7,424 nucleotides of DNA from contig JBLHKZ010000281.1 in NCBI GenBank assembly GCA_047618185.1, forward strand, positions 1 to 7,424, written 5' to 3'. Positions 1 through 5,822 of the stretch are shown here, one piece after another. How positions within the stretch are numbered: the first letter of the stretch is position 1; every line of letters starts with the position of its first letter. The notes under the pieces are model-generated. The model saw only the letters and a program-made list of their open reading frames with translations, did no database searches and was not told the DNA's origin. The position numbers were made by a program, and so were the translations under genes. Origin of the DNA: JAYPEY01 sp047618185. Its GTDB lineage: Bacteria; Verrucomicrobiota; Verrucomicrobiia; Limisphaerales; JAYPEY01.

Positions 1-34
1 TCATGTTCTTTTCAGGGTTTGTCGTGTTTTTCAT
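1..34 (-). CDS. Possible 5' end of a gene running off the left edge (11 codons visible)
   Basis: An ATG at 34-32 on the minus strand opens a frame, MKNTTNPEKNM, that is still open at the window edge. Its ATG overlaps, in an ATGA arrangement, the TGA (33-31) of a short upstream minus-strand frame of 21 codons that starts at 96 and ends LPNLNTV. Such an overlap is typical of translationally coupled genes. There is no clear Shine-Dalgarno sequence. If the surrounding DNA is an insertion-sequence end, this would be its transposase or an accessory protein. Eleven residues are too few to name a family, so the call rests on position alone. Confidence 0.2.
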   Translation of the reverse strand, partial: MKNTTNPEKNM

Positions 35-284
35 ACCGTATTCAGGTTGGGCAAGTAATCTTCGGGTAAATCAGCAAAAAGGAGATTTAAGAGCATCTCC
101 AGCAAGGCAAAATTCGACAGGCAGCTTGGTGCAGCGACGTGAGAATAGCAGAATGCCTGCCACTATTCCATGTTTTGGACACATTTTCAATCATTGTGAC
201 ACACGAGGAATCTATGGATTTTTCCATTCACGAATCAAATTCTTGATTTCCAATTTTGGGACATCTTTCGCTTATTTCGCGACA
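1..284 (-). mobile_element. Possible terminal segment of an insertion sequence (IS21-like end), element continuing off the left edge
   Basis: Read on the minus strand, this AT-rich stretch begins at about 284 with TGTCGCGAAATAAGCG, followed 21 bases later by a second motif, ATGTCCCAAAA, and about 80 bases further in by a third, GTGTCCAAAAC. Recurrent TGTC-containing motifs at an element's edge are typical of IS21-family ends, where the transposase binds several internal repeats. A minus-strand start codon at 34 would then be the first codons of a gene carried by the element. What is seen is only the motif repetition and the drop in GC. The family assignment and the outer boundary at 284 are inference, since neither the other end nor a target duplication lies in the window. 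It could equally be an AT-rich regulatory region. Confidence 0.3.
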
Positions 285-532
285 TATTGTTTTGTTATCG
301 AAAAGAGTCAATGTTTTAAGAAATCTTTTTTCACCCGGCTTCTCACTCAATCGAGGGAAATCTCAAAAAACTGCGTCTTTCTCCCTATAATTGCCGAATC
401 TAAGAAAAAGTGAATGTTCGAAATGCGACCATTCGCTCGAGGTCGATCATACTTCAGTTTTGATTTTTATCAAGTGATGCGGATTGTCGAATTGATCTCG
501 GAGTCAAACCAGGAGGATTATCCGTCGCAAAT

Positions 533-562
533 TTGATATTCATGAACGTACGTTAGTATGTA
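533..562 (+). promoter_or_regulatory. Candidate promoter for glyS with a palindrome in the spacer
   Basis: TTGATA (533-538) and TATGTA (557-562) are separated by 18 bases. The first is a good match to a -35 box, the second a weak match to a -10 box. The spacer contains AACGTACGTT (545-554), a perfect ten-base palindrome that could be an operator. Transcription from here would give a leader of more than 220 bases before the glyS start. In DNA this AT-rich such pairs arise by chance, so the call is weak. Confidence 0.22.
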
Positions 563-695
563 GACACACACGCAAAACGGATGCAGTTGAAAAACTAAGA
601 AACTCACTCAATCCGAGACGTCACGCCGATTTGCCAATAAGTTCCAGAATCGATCAAACATCAACGCCGAACCCGTGTGATGAAAGTTCGAAGAC

Positions 696-710
696 CTCCA
701 ACTCTCAACT
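696..710. repeat. CTCAACT heptamer repeat, copy 1
   Basis: CTCCAACT followed directly by CTCAACT, i.e. two heptamers of which the first carries one extra C. The same heptamer occurs four more times at 5785-5822, 5 kb away, also just upstream of a gene. Here it lies about 85 bases before the glyS start. Confidence 0.55.
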
Positions 711-795
711 CCCGCATTGCTGATCCAAACAAAGAAGCATCGTCCCTCGCGGCGCCTTGACATCGCCCCGGGCTTTGGCAAACACTCCCCGCCCT

Positions 796-2424
796 ATGTC
801 CGATCAAAAAGAGAATGTATTGATGGAAAAGATCGTTTCGCTGAGCAAACGGCGCGGGTTCATTTTCCAGTCATCAGAGATTTACGGAGGCATTAACGGT
901 TTTTGGGACTACGGCCCCCTCGGAACCGAATTGAAACGCAACGTCAAGGACACCTGGTGGAATGACATGGTCCACAAACGGGACGATATTGCCGGTCTGG
1001 ACGCCACCATCATCATGCATCCGGATATTTGGAAGGCGAGCGGCCACGTCGGCACGTTCAGCGATCCGATGGTCGATTGCAAAACCTGCAAAGGCCGCTT
1101 TCGGGCCGATCAGCTGGAAGAGACCCCTTGTCCTCAAAAACCCAGCAAATGCGTCAAGGATTGCGATGGCGAGAAAACTGAGCCCCGCGATTTCAACCTG
1201 ATGTTCAAAACTCACGTCGGCCCCGTCGAGAGTGAGGAGAACGTCGCGTATCTGCGTCCGGAAACCGCTCAGGCCATTTTCGCGCAGTTCAAGAACGTCG
1301 ACGATTCCTCTCGCATGAAGATGCCCTTTGGCATCGCTCAGGTTGGCAAGGCGTTCCGCAACGAGATCAATCCGCGCAATTACACATTTCGCTCGCGTGA
1401 ATTCGAGCAGATGGAGATTGAGTTCTTTATCCGACCCGATGAAGCCGTGCAGGCAATCAACGGGAACGTCGAGGAACCGGCTGAGGACGCTAACCTGGAC
1501 GAACCGCAGAAGAACTGGGGTTGGAATGCCTGGCACCGGCACTGGTTTGAGGCTCGAATCAAATGGTACGAGAGCATCGGATTGCCCGCCGAGAAACTCC
1601 ACATCCGTTGGCAGACTCCCGAAGAGCGCGCCCACTACGCGAGAGCGACAGCGGACATCGAGTTCGATTTCCCCTTCGGCCAGCAGGAGCTGGAGGGCAT
1701 CGCGGCCCGCGGCAACTACGACCTCTCAAAACACCAGGCCTGCTCCGGCAAGACGCAACACTACTTCGACGTTGAGCTGCAAGGCGCCTTGAAGGAAATG
1801 GACGCTGACGCTGCCCGGAAACTGGCTGAATCCTATCGCGCCGCCCGAATCAAATACTTTCTGGCCGCAATCAAGCCCACAACCACGCCTGAGGAAAAAG
1901 CGGAGATCGAAGCCTACGCGGAGAAAGTGACGGCTTCGGACGTCGAACAATTCCTGAAGGGCAACTATATCCCGCACGTGATCGAACCCAGCGCGGGCGC
2001 CGACCGTCTCGTGCTCGCCCTGATGTGCGCCGCTTACGACGAAGAAAAAGTGACCGACGCAAAGGGGAAGGAAGAGACGCGCGTCGTCATGCGCTTCAGC
2101 CCCCGGGTGGCCCCGATCAAGGTCGGGGTGCTGCCTTTGCTGAAGAACAAACCGGAACTCGTCGCCAGAGCGAAGGAAGTCAAAGCCGCGCTTCAACCTC
2201 ACATGACCATCTTTTACGACGAGTCCGGAGCCATTGGTCGCCGCTACCGCCGGCAGGATGAAGCGGGCACGCCATTCTGCGTCACCATCGACTTCGACAC
2301 ACTGGGTGATGGGGACGACGCCAGCCTGAAAGACACGGTCACACTGCGCCATCGCGATTCCATGAAACAGGAGCGTGTGAAAATCGACGACCTGATCGGC
2401 CTGCTTGCCCCGCAGGTTCGCTAA
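796..2424 (+). CDS. glyS: Glycyl-tRNA synthetase, homodimeric (alpha2) class II type
   Basis: Charges tRNA-Gly with glycine in the cytoplasm, an essential step of translation. The 542-residue product is of normal family length. Near the N-terminus is RRGFIFQSSEIYGG and then GFWDYGPLG (35-43), the hallmark of this enzyme. A cysteine-bearing insertion follows (Cys95, 98, 112, 119, 123) that may bind zinc. Class II motif 2, FRNEINPRNYTFRSREFEQ, starts at 187, and motif 3, PHVIEPSAGADRL, at 393. The C-terminal part from about 437 is the anticodon-binding domain, with VGVLPL and GRRYRRQDEAGTPFCVT. I chose the ATG at 796. An upstream TTG at 757 adds 13 unconvincing residues, and the ATG at 823 is a possible shorter start because AAAGAG lies a suitable distance before it. 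The gene ends 13 bases before larB, so the two may be cotranscribed, although they are not functionally linked. Confidence 0.97.
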   Translation: MSDQKENVLMEKIVSLSKRRGFIFQSSEIYGGINGFWDYGPLGTELKRNVKDTWWNDMVHKRDDIAGLDATIIMHPDIWKASGHVGTFSDPMVDCKTCKGRFRADQLEETPCPQKPSKCVKDCDGEKTEPRDFNLMFKTHVGPVESEENVAYLRPETAQAIFAQFKNVDDSSRMKMPFGIAQVGKAFRNEINPRNYTFRSREFEQMEIEFFIRPDEAVQAINGNVEEPAEDANLDEPQKNWGWNAWHRHWFEARIKWYESIGLPAEKLHIRWQTPEERAHYARATADIEFDFPFGQQELEGIAARGNYDLSKHQACSGKTQHYFDVELQGALKEMDADAARKLAESYRAARIKYFLAAIKPTTTPEEKAEIEAYAEKVTASDVEQFLKGNYIPHVIEPSAGADRLVLALMCAAYDEEKVTDAKGKEETRVVMRFSPRVAPIKVGVLPLLKNKPELVARAKEVKAALQPHMTIFYDESGAIGRRYRRQDEAGTPFCVTIDFDTLGDGDDASLKDTVTLRHRDSMKQERVKIDDLIGLLAPQVR

Positions 2425-2437
2425 TCCGAATTACCCT

Positions 2438-3190
2438 GTGACCCCGGTAGAAGCCAACCACCTCCTGGACAAGCTCCAGGCTGGCGACGTCAGTCGAGAC
2501 GCGGTTCTGCGGGCTTTCCAGGCCGCGCCGGTCGCTGATCTGGGATTTGCCCAGGTCGATCAACATCGCGCTCTGCGGTGCGGTTTTCCCGAGGTCGTCT
2601 ACGGAGCCGGCAAGACGCCCGGGCAAATCATCGAAATCGCCCTTAGTATATTAGAGCGAAGCGACCAACTCCTGATCACCCGGGTCGACGCCGAACAGGC
2701 CGCCTTTGCCGTCGAGAAACTTCCAGGCGCAATTCTGCACGAGATGGCCCGTTGCGTGACGGTCGAAAAGAATCCCCTGCCCCGCCGCGCCGGAACCATC
2801 GCCGTGCTGTGCGCGGGAACCAGCGATATGCCCGTCGCCGAAGAAGCCGCAGTCACCGCTGAGATCATGGGCAATCATGTCAAACGCATCTACGACGTCG
2901 GCATCGCCGGATTGCATCGACTCCTCGCCCAGACTGATACCCTGCGCCAGGCGAACGTCACCATAGCCGTCGCCGGCATGGAAGGCGCCCTGCCCAGCGT
3001 CGTGGCCGGTCTGGTCGACAAACCCGTCATCGCCGTGCCCACCAGCGTGGGCTACGGAGCCAATCTGGGCGGCATCGCCGCCCTGCTGGGCATGCTCAAC
3101 AGCTGCGGCAGCGGTGTGACCGTCGTTAATATCGATAACGGTTTCGGCGCCGGCTACGCAGCCAGCCAGATCAACGCGCTGGCAAAGTAA
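2438..3190 (+). CDS. larB: LarB, NaAD carboxylase/hydrolase of nickel-pincer cofactor synthesis
   Basis: LarB carboxylates the pyridinium ring of nicotinic acid adenine dinucleotide at C5 and splits the phosphoanhydride. This gives the mononucleotide that LarE then sulfurates on the way to the NPN cofactor of lactate racemase and related enzymes. The 250-residue product (from GTG 2438) matches the family's usual size. The C-terminal half is a PurE/AIR-carboxylase-like fold with GTIAVLCAGTSDMPVAEEA at about 119, GMEGALPSVVAGL at 180 and VGYGANLGG near 204. Cys223 in MLNSCGSG, followed by VVNIDNGFGAG, matches the cysteine that attacks the substrate in the lactobacillus enzyme. The GTG is preferred to an in-frame TTG at 2405, which would overlap glyS by 20 bases and add 11 residues. 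Neither has a good ribosome-binding site. larC follows, separated by a repeat. Confidence 0.95.
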   Translation: MTPVEANHLLDKLQAGDVSRDAVLRAFQAAPVADLGFAQVDQHRALRCGFPEVVYGAGKTPGQIIEIALSILERSDQLLITRVDAEQAAFAVEKLPGAILHEMARCVTVEKNPLPRRAGTIAVLCAGTSDMPVAEEAAVTAEIMGNHVKRIYDVGIAGLHRLLAQTDTLRQANVTIAVAGMEGALPSVVAGLVDKPVIAVPTSVGYGANLGGIAALLGMLNSCGSGVTVVNIDNGFGAGYAASQINALAK

Positions 3191-3203
3191 TTCGATACAA
3201 GCC

Positions 3204-3267
3204 AGCCACAAAGAAGCACAAAAAGGAGTCGTTTTGTTTATTGCGCTTCTTTGTATTCTTTGTGGCT
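3204..3267. repeat. Imperfect inverted repeat of the CACAAAGAA family between larB and larC
   Basis: AGCCACAAAGAA (3204-3215) is exactly inverted at 3256-3267 (TTCTTTGTGGCT). Each arm continues inward with a decayed second unit, GCACAAAAAG on the left and its counterpart TACAAAGAAG on the right, around a T-rich centre. A transcript could fold into a long imperfect hairpin. It fills nearly all of the 84-base gap and stops seven bases before the larC ATG. The arm is not followed by a T run in the plus direction, so it does not look like a standard intrinsic terminator. I associate repeats of this type with verrucomicrobial genomes, from memory. Confidence 0.7.
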
Positions 3268-3274
3268 TAATCAA

Positions 3275-4600
3275 ATGAAAACCCTCTATCTCGATATCTT
3301 CAGTGGAATCAGCGGCGACATGTTCCTTGGCGCCATGATCGATCTCGGCGTCGAGTTCGACTCGCTCAAGGCAGAGCTGGAAAAACTCAATGTCGACGGC
3401 TACCACCTCACCGCCGCGCGCAAACAGAAGGCCAATATCGAAGGCGTCAAATTCGACGTGCATCTGGAGCTCACGCCCGTCGACGAACACGACCACGGGC
3501 ATTCGCATACTCACACTCATTCACACGGACATGGGCATGATCACAACCACAGCCATGATCATGATCACAGCGACGGACATTCCCATTCGCACGATCACGA
3601 ACACGCGCGCAACTACAGCCAGATCAAAGAGCTCATACGCGCCAGCGGCCTGTCCGAGTGGGTGAAGGAGAAATCGGTCGCCGTCTTTCATCGCGTCGCT
3701 GTGGCTGAGGGAAAAGTCCACGGGATGCCCCCCGAAGAAGTTCACTTTCACGAAGTCGGCGCCGTCGATTCCATTGTCGACATCATTGGCGCCTGCATCG
3801 CGCTCGAGATGCTCGGCAAACCCCGTGTGCTCGCGGCCCCGGTCGTCGAAGGCACAGGCTGGGTTGATTGCGCCCATGGACGTTTCCCCGTCCCGACGGC
3901 CGCGACCCTGGAAATCCTCGGCGCGCGCGGCGTCGCCGTCACCCAGTGCGACGAGCAGTCCGAACTGGTCACGCCGACCGGCGCCGCCCTGCTCGCAGAG
4001 TTCGTCGAGACCTTCGGAGGGATGCAGGGTCTCGTTCCCGAGAAGATCGGCTACGGCCTCGGGACCCGCGATTGCAAGACCCGCCCCAATGTCTTGCGCG
4101 CCTGCCTCGGCAAAAGCGCGAACGCCGACGAAAGCGCTCCGATCAACGACTGGGAGACGGATCGCGTCGCTGTGCTGGAGACAAACCTCGACGACATCAA
4201 CGCCGAGATTCTCGGCCACTTCGTCGACAAGGCATTGGGAGCCGGAGCGCTCGATGTCTTCCACACGGCGATCCAGATGAAGAAGAACCGCCCCGGCACG
4301 CTGCTCACCGTTCTTTGCGCCGAACCGGACGCCGATCGCTTCGCCGAACTGATCTTACGTGAAACGACGGCCTTTGGCGTTCGGCGCAGCTCTTCCGAAC
4401 GCCGCAAACTCCAACGTGACTCCAAAACGGTCCAAACTCCCCACGGTCCGGTCGATATCAAGATCGGCTCGCTCAACGGCGCTCCCATCCAGATCGCTCC
4501 GGAATACGAATCCTGTCGCGCGCTCGCTGAGAAAATGAGAGTCCCCCTGAAAACAATCTACGAAGCCGCCCTCCACGCGGCCAACCCCGCCGCCTCATGA
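3275..4600 (+). CDS. larC: LarC, nickel-inserting enzyme of nickel-pincer cofactor synthesis, single full-length frame with long His-rich segment
   Basis: LarC catalyses CTP-dependent nickel insertion into the thiolated pyridinium nucleotide, forming the carbon-nickel bond of the NPN cofactor. The 441-residue product begins MKTLYLDIFSGISGDMFLGA, the standard family start. Further motifs are HFHEVGAVDSIVDI (157-170), CAHGRFPVPTAAT (199-211), ELVTPTGAALL (230-240), ETNLDDINAE (302-311) and MKKNRPGTLLTVLC (335-348). Residues 72-110 contain 19 histidines, one at nearly every second position, mixed with Asp, Ser and Gly; this probably binds or stores nickel, as in HypB or UreE. In Lactiplantibacillus plantarum, full LarC needs a ribosomal frameshift joining LarC1 and LarC2, but here both parts are in one frame. 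The ATG at 3275 is chosen because an upstream TTG (3251) merely translates the repeat. No Shine-Dalgarno sequence is visible. The stop codon overlaps the next gene's start (ATGA). Confidence 0.96.
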   Translation: MKTLYLDIFSGISGDMFLGAMIDLGVEFDSLKAELEKLNVDGYHLTAARKQKANIEGVKFDVHLELTPVDEHDHGHSHTHTHSHGHGHDHNHSHDHDHSDGHSHSHDHEHARNYSQIKELIRASGLSEWVKEKSVAVFHRVAVAEGKVHGMPPEEVHFHEVGAVDSIVDIIGACIALEMLGKPRVLAAPVVEGTGWVDCAHGRFPVPTAATLEILGARGVAVTQCDEQSELVTPTGAALLAEFVETFGGMQGLVPEKIGYGLGTRDCKTRPNVLRACLGKSANADESAPINDWETDRVAVLETNLDDINAEILGHFVDKALGAGALDVFHTAIQMKKNRPGTLLTVLCAEPDADRFAELILRETTAFGVRRSSSERRKLQRDSKTVQTPHGPVDIKIGSLNGAPIQIAPEYESCRALAEKMRVPLKTIYEAALHAANPAAS

Positions 4601-4860
4601 TCGACAAGGAACTGCTCGACATCATCCGCTGCCCGGAAACGAAGCAGAAGCTCACGCCCGCCAACGAAAAACAAATCGCCGACCTCAATGCGCGCATCGA
4701 GGCCGACGACCTCAAAGACCGCGGCGGCGACGCAATTAAAGACAAGATCGATGGCGGCCTGATCCGCGAGGACGGAAAGTTTCTCTACCTCATCCGCGAC
4801 GAAGTGCCGGTGTTGCTGGTCGATGAAGCGATTCCGATGGTGGCGACCCCGAAATCCTGA
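4597..4860 (+). CDS. Small Trm112/YcaR-like (UPF0434) protein
   Basis: The 87-residue product starts MIDKELLDIIRCPETKQKL and ends with a segment GKFLYLIRDEVPVLLVDEAIP, the two conserved ends of Trm112/YcaR-like proteins. Eukaryotic and archaeal Trm112 activates RNA and protein methyltransferases; the role of bacterial relatives is poorly defined. Compared with the roughly 60-residue YcaR form, it has about 25 extra charged residues in the middle (30-60). It keeps only one cysteine (Cys12), so the paired zinc ligands of some relatives are missing. Its ATG lies inside the larC stop region (ATGA, four-base overlap), which implies translational coupling with larC. A role in nickel cofactor synthesis is not known and would be speculation. 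The gene ends 21 bases before the convergent esterase gene, and I see no clear terminator between them. Confidence 0.8.
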   Translation: MIDKELLDIIRCPETKQKLTPANEKQIADLNARIEADDLKDRGGDAIKDKIDGGLIREDGKFLYLIRDEVPVLLVDEAIPMVATPKS

Positions 4861-4881
4861 ACGGCGCCCAGACGGTTCGCG

Positions 4882-5775
4882 TCATCGAATGTTCCTGTCC
4901 AAAAACCGGTTCACCAACCGTGTGCGCCGAGCGCCATAAAACGCCTTGCCGCCATGCGCCGCGCCGTGGACAACTTCAAGTTCCACGCTCAGTCCGAGCT
5001 CCTTATATTTACCGTGCAGCTCGTGCGACTGGTTGATCGGCATTTGCGGATCCTGATCGCCGTGAATCAGCAGCAATGGCGGGTCGCCCTTGTCCGCCTG
5101 AAACACCGGACTCGCCAGCTTCGCGAGTTCCGGAACATCTTCCGGCCGACCGCCAATAAACAATTTCAATGCTGGCACACGCACACTCAATCCGTGCGGC
5201 GTGGATTGATTCAAGATCGTCATGAAATTGCTCGCTCCGTAATAACTCACGACTGCCTGCACGTCCGATGACTCCCCATCGAATTCGCCAACGCTTCCCT
5301 CCAATTCCTTGTTTCCATTCGTCGTCCCGACCAGCGCAACCAGATGCCCGCCCGCGGACGCGCCCGCGATGGCGATCTTCCCCGAGTCATAGCCAAAATC
5401 CTTCCGCTTCGCGCGCAGAAATCGAATCGCCGCCTTGATGTCGTGAATCGCCGCCGGGAATTTCGCCACTGGTGACAACCGATAATCCACGCTCGCGACG
5501 GCGAACCCCTCCCTCACGAGATCGGTTAATGGCATCCTGTCCTTCGAACCGCTCCGCCAGGCTCCCCCGTGGACCCAGACAATCAGCGGCGGATTCTTCG
5601 CCAGCTTCGGCAAATACAAATCCAGCTTCAACTCATGACCATCGACCTCCGCAAACCGGATGTCGGCCAACTTCGTGAATGCGCCGGCATCACGATCCGC
5701 GCCAAGAGCCATGGACGCCAAACAAACCACGACCGCCGCCCCAATAATTCCCGATCTGAAAAACGTGTTCGCCAT
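4882..5775 (-). CDS. Exported alpha/beta-hydrolase, esterase/lipase type (BD-FAE-like)
   Basis: The 297-residue product has an N-terminal signal peptide: short charged start, hydrophobic run GIIGAAVVVCLASMALG (9-25), likely cleavage near residues 25-26. It should therefore act outside the cytoplasmic membrane. The mature part is a compact alpha/beta-hydrolase. It has the oxyanion-hole motif HGGAW (69-73), the nucleophile elbow GASAG (138-142, Ser140), an Asp in GDQDP (probably Asp242) and a catalytic His, most likely His274 in HGAAHGG. The layout resembles carbohydrate or feruloyl esterases and hormone-sensitive-lipase-like enzymes; the substrate cannot be read. The start at ATG 5775 is favoured by the signal peptide and an AGAGAGG four bases upstream. 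A longer frame to 5820 would translate the heptamer repeat. The gene follows the sugar-acid kinase on the same strand after 34 bases and may be cotranscribed with it. Confidence 0.9.
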   Translation of the reverse strand: MANTFFRSGIIGAAVVVCLASMALGADRDAGAFTKLADIRFAEVDGHELKLDLYLPKLAKNPPLIVWVHGGAWRSGSKDRMPLTDLVREGFAVASVDYRLSPVAKFPAAIHDIKAAIRFLRAKRKDFGYDSGKIAIAGASAGGHLVALVGTTNGNKELEGSVGEFDGESSDVQAVVSYYGASNFMTILNQSTPHGLSVRVPALKLFIGGRPEDVPELAKLASPVFQADKGDPPLLLIHGDQDPQMPINQSHELHGKYKELGLSVELEVVHGAAHGGKAFYGARRTRLVNRFLDRNIR

Positions 5776-5779
5776 GCAA

Positions 5780-5786
5780 CCTCTCT
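5780..5786 (-). promoter_or_regulatory. Purine-rich ribosome-binding site of the esterase, derived from the repeat
   Basis: On the minus strand AGAGAGG lies four bases before the ATG at 5775. It is the purine-rich edge of the GTTGAGAG repeat, so the repeat itself appears to supply the ribosome-binding sequence. The spacing is a little short, so this is a moderate call. Confidence 0.45.
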
Positions 5787-5822
5787 CAACTCTCAACTCA
5801 TTAATCCTCTCAACTCTCAACT
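5783..5822. repeat. CTCAACT heptamer repeat array, four units
   Basis: The 16-mer CTCTCAACTCTCAACT occurs exactly twice, at 5783-5798 and 5807-5822, a 24-base period. Each copy holds two tandem CTCAACT units, with CATTAATC between the copies. On the coding (minus) strand it reads as purine-rich GTTGAGAG. It fills the gap between kinase and esterase and extends into the kinase gene, whose stop codon (5812-5810) lies within it. A related copy sits at 696-710. Confidence 0.85.

Larger units (their letters stand above)
285..795. other. AT-rich noncoding leader upstream of glyS
   Basis: About 510 bases hold no gene I can support. Frames here are short, and their translations lack recognisable motifs. 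The segment is visibly richer in A and T than the genes to the right, and this eases towards 700. Contents that can be named are a promoter-like pair at 533-562 with a palindrome in its spacer, a CTCAACT repeat copy at 696-710, and two similar CTCACTCAATC-type words near 343 and 604. A good AGGAGG at 511-516 is not followed by a usable start codon at the proper distance. I found no T-box-like specifier or antiterminator element, although a T-box would be a natural regulator of a glycyl-tRNA synthetase gene. Confidence 0.6.

Noticed and set aside
3..413. 136-codon plus-strand open frame at the left edge
   Set aside because: Its composition follows the AT-rich DNA, it has no recognisable motif or ribosome-binding site, and it overlaps the proposed insertion-sequence end. 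Treated as chance.
511..516. AGGAGG, a textbook Shine-Dalgarno sequence
   Set aside because: The nearest ATG (542) is too far away and its frame stops after four codons, so there is no gene for it to serve.
420..795. T-box riboswitch before the glycyl-tRNA synthetase gene
   Set aside because: The conserved T-box sequence and antiterminator/terminator pair are not visible, and this type of regulation is mainly found in Firmicutes and some Actinobacteria.
874..1635. Long minus-strand open frame (253 codons) opposite glyS
   Set aside because: It is a shadow of the GC-rich synthetase frame, which carries all family motifs. The antisense translation shows none.
2651..4264. Two long minus-strand frames (289 and 247 codons) opposite larB and larC
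   Set aside because: They arise from codon bias of strongly recognisable plus-strand genes; their translations are low-complexity and match no family.
3275..4600. Programmed frameshift between LarC1 and LarC2 parts, as in Lactiplantibacillus
   Set aside because: The frame is open from the first to the last family motif, so no frameshift is needed.
4861..4881. Bidirectional terminator between the convergent Trm112-like and esterase genes
   Set aside because: The 21-base gap and flanks contain no adequate stem with a T run on either side.
5783..5822. CRISPR-like array
   Set aside because: There are only two 16-base copies with an 8-base spacer, and the unit itself is a tandem heptamer. It has neither CRISPR repeat/spacer dimensions nor cas genes nearby.
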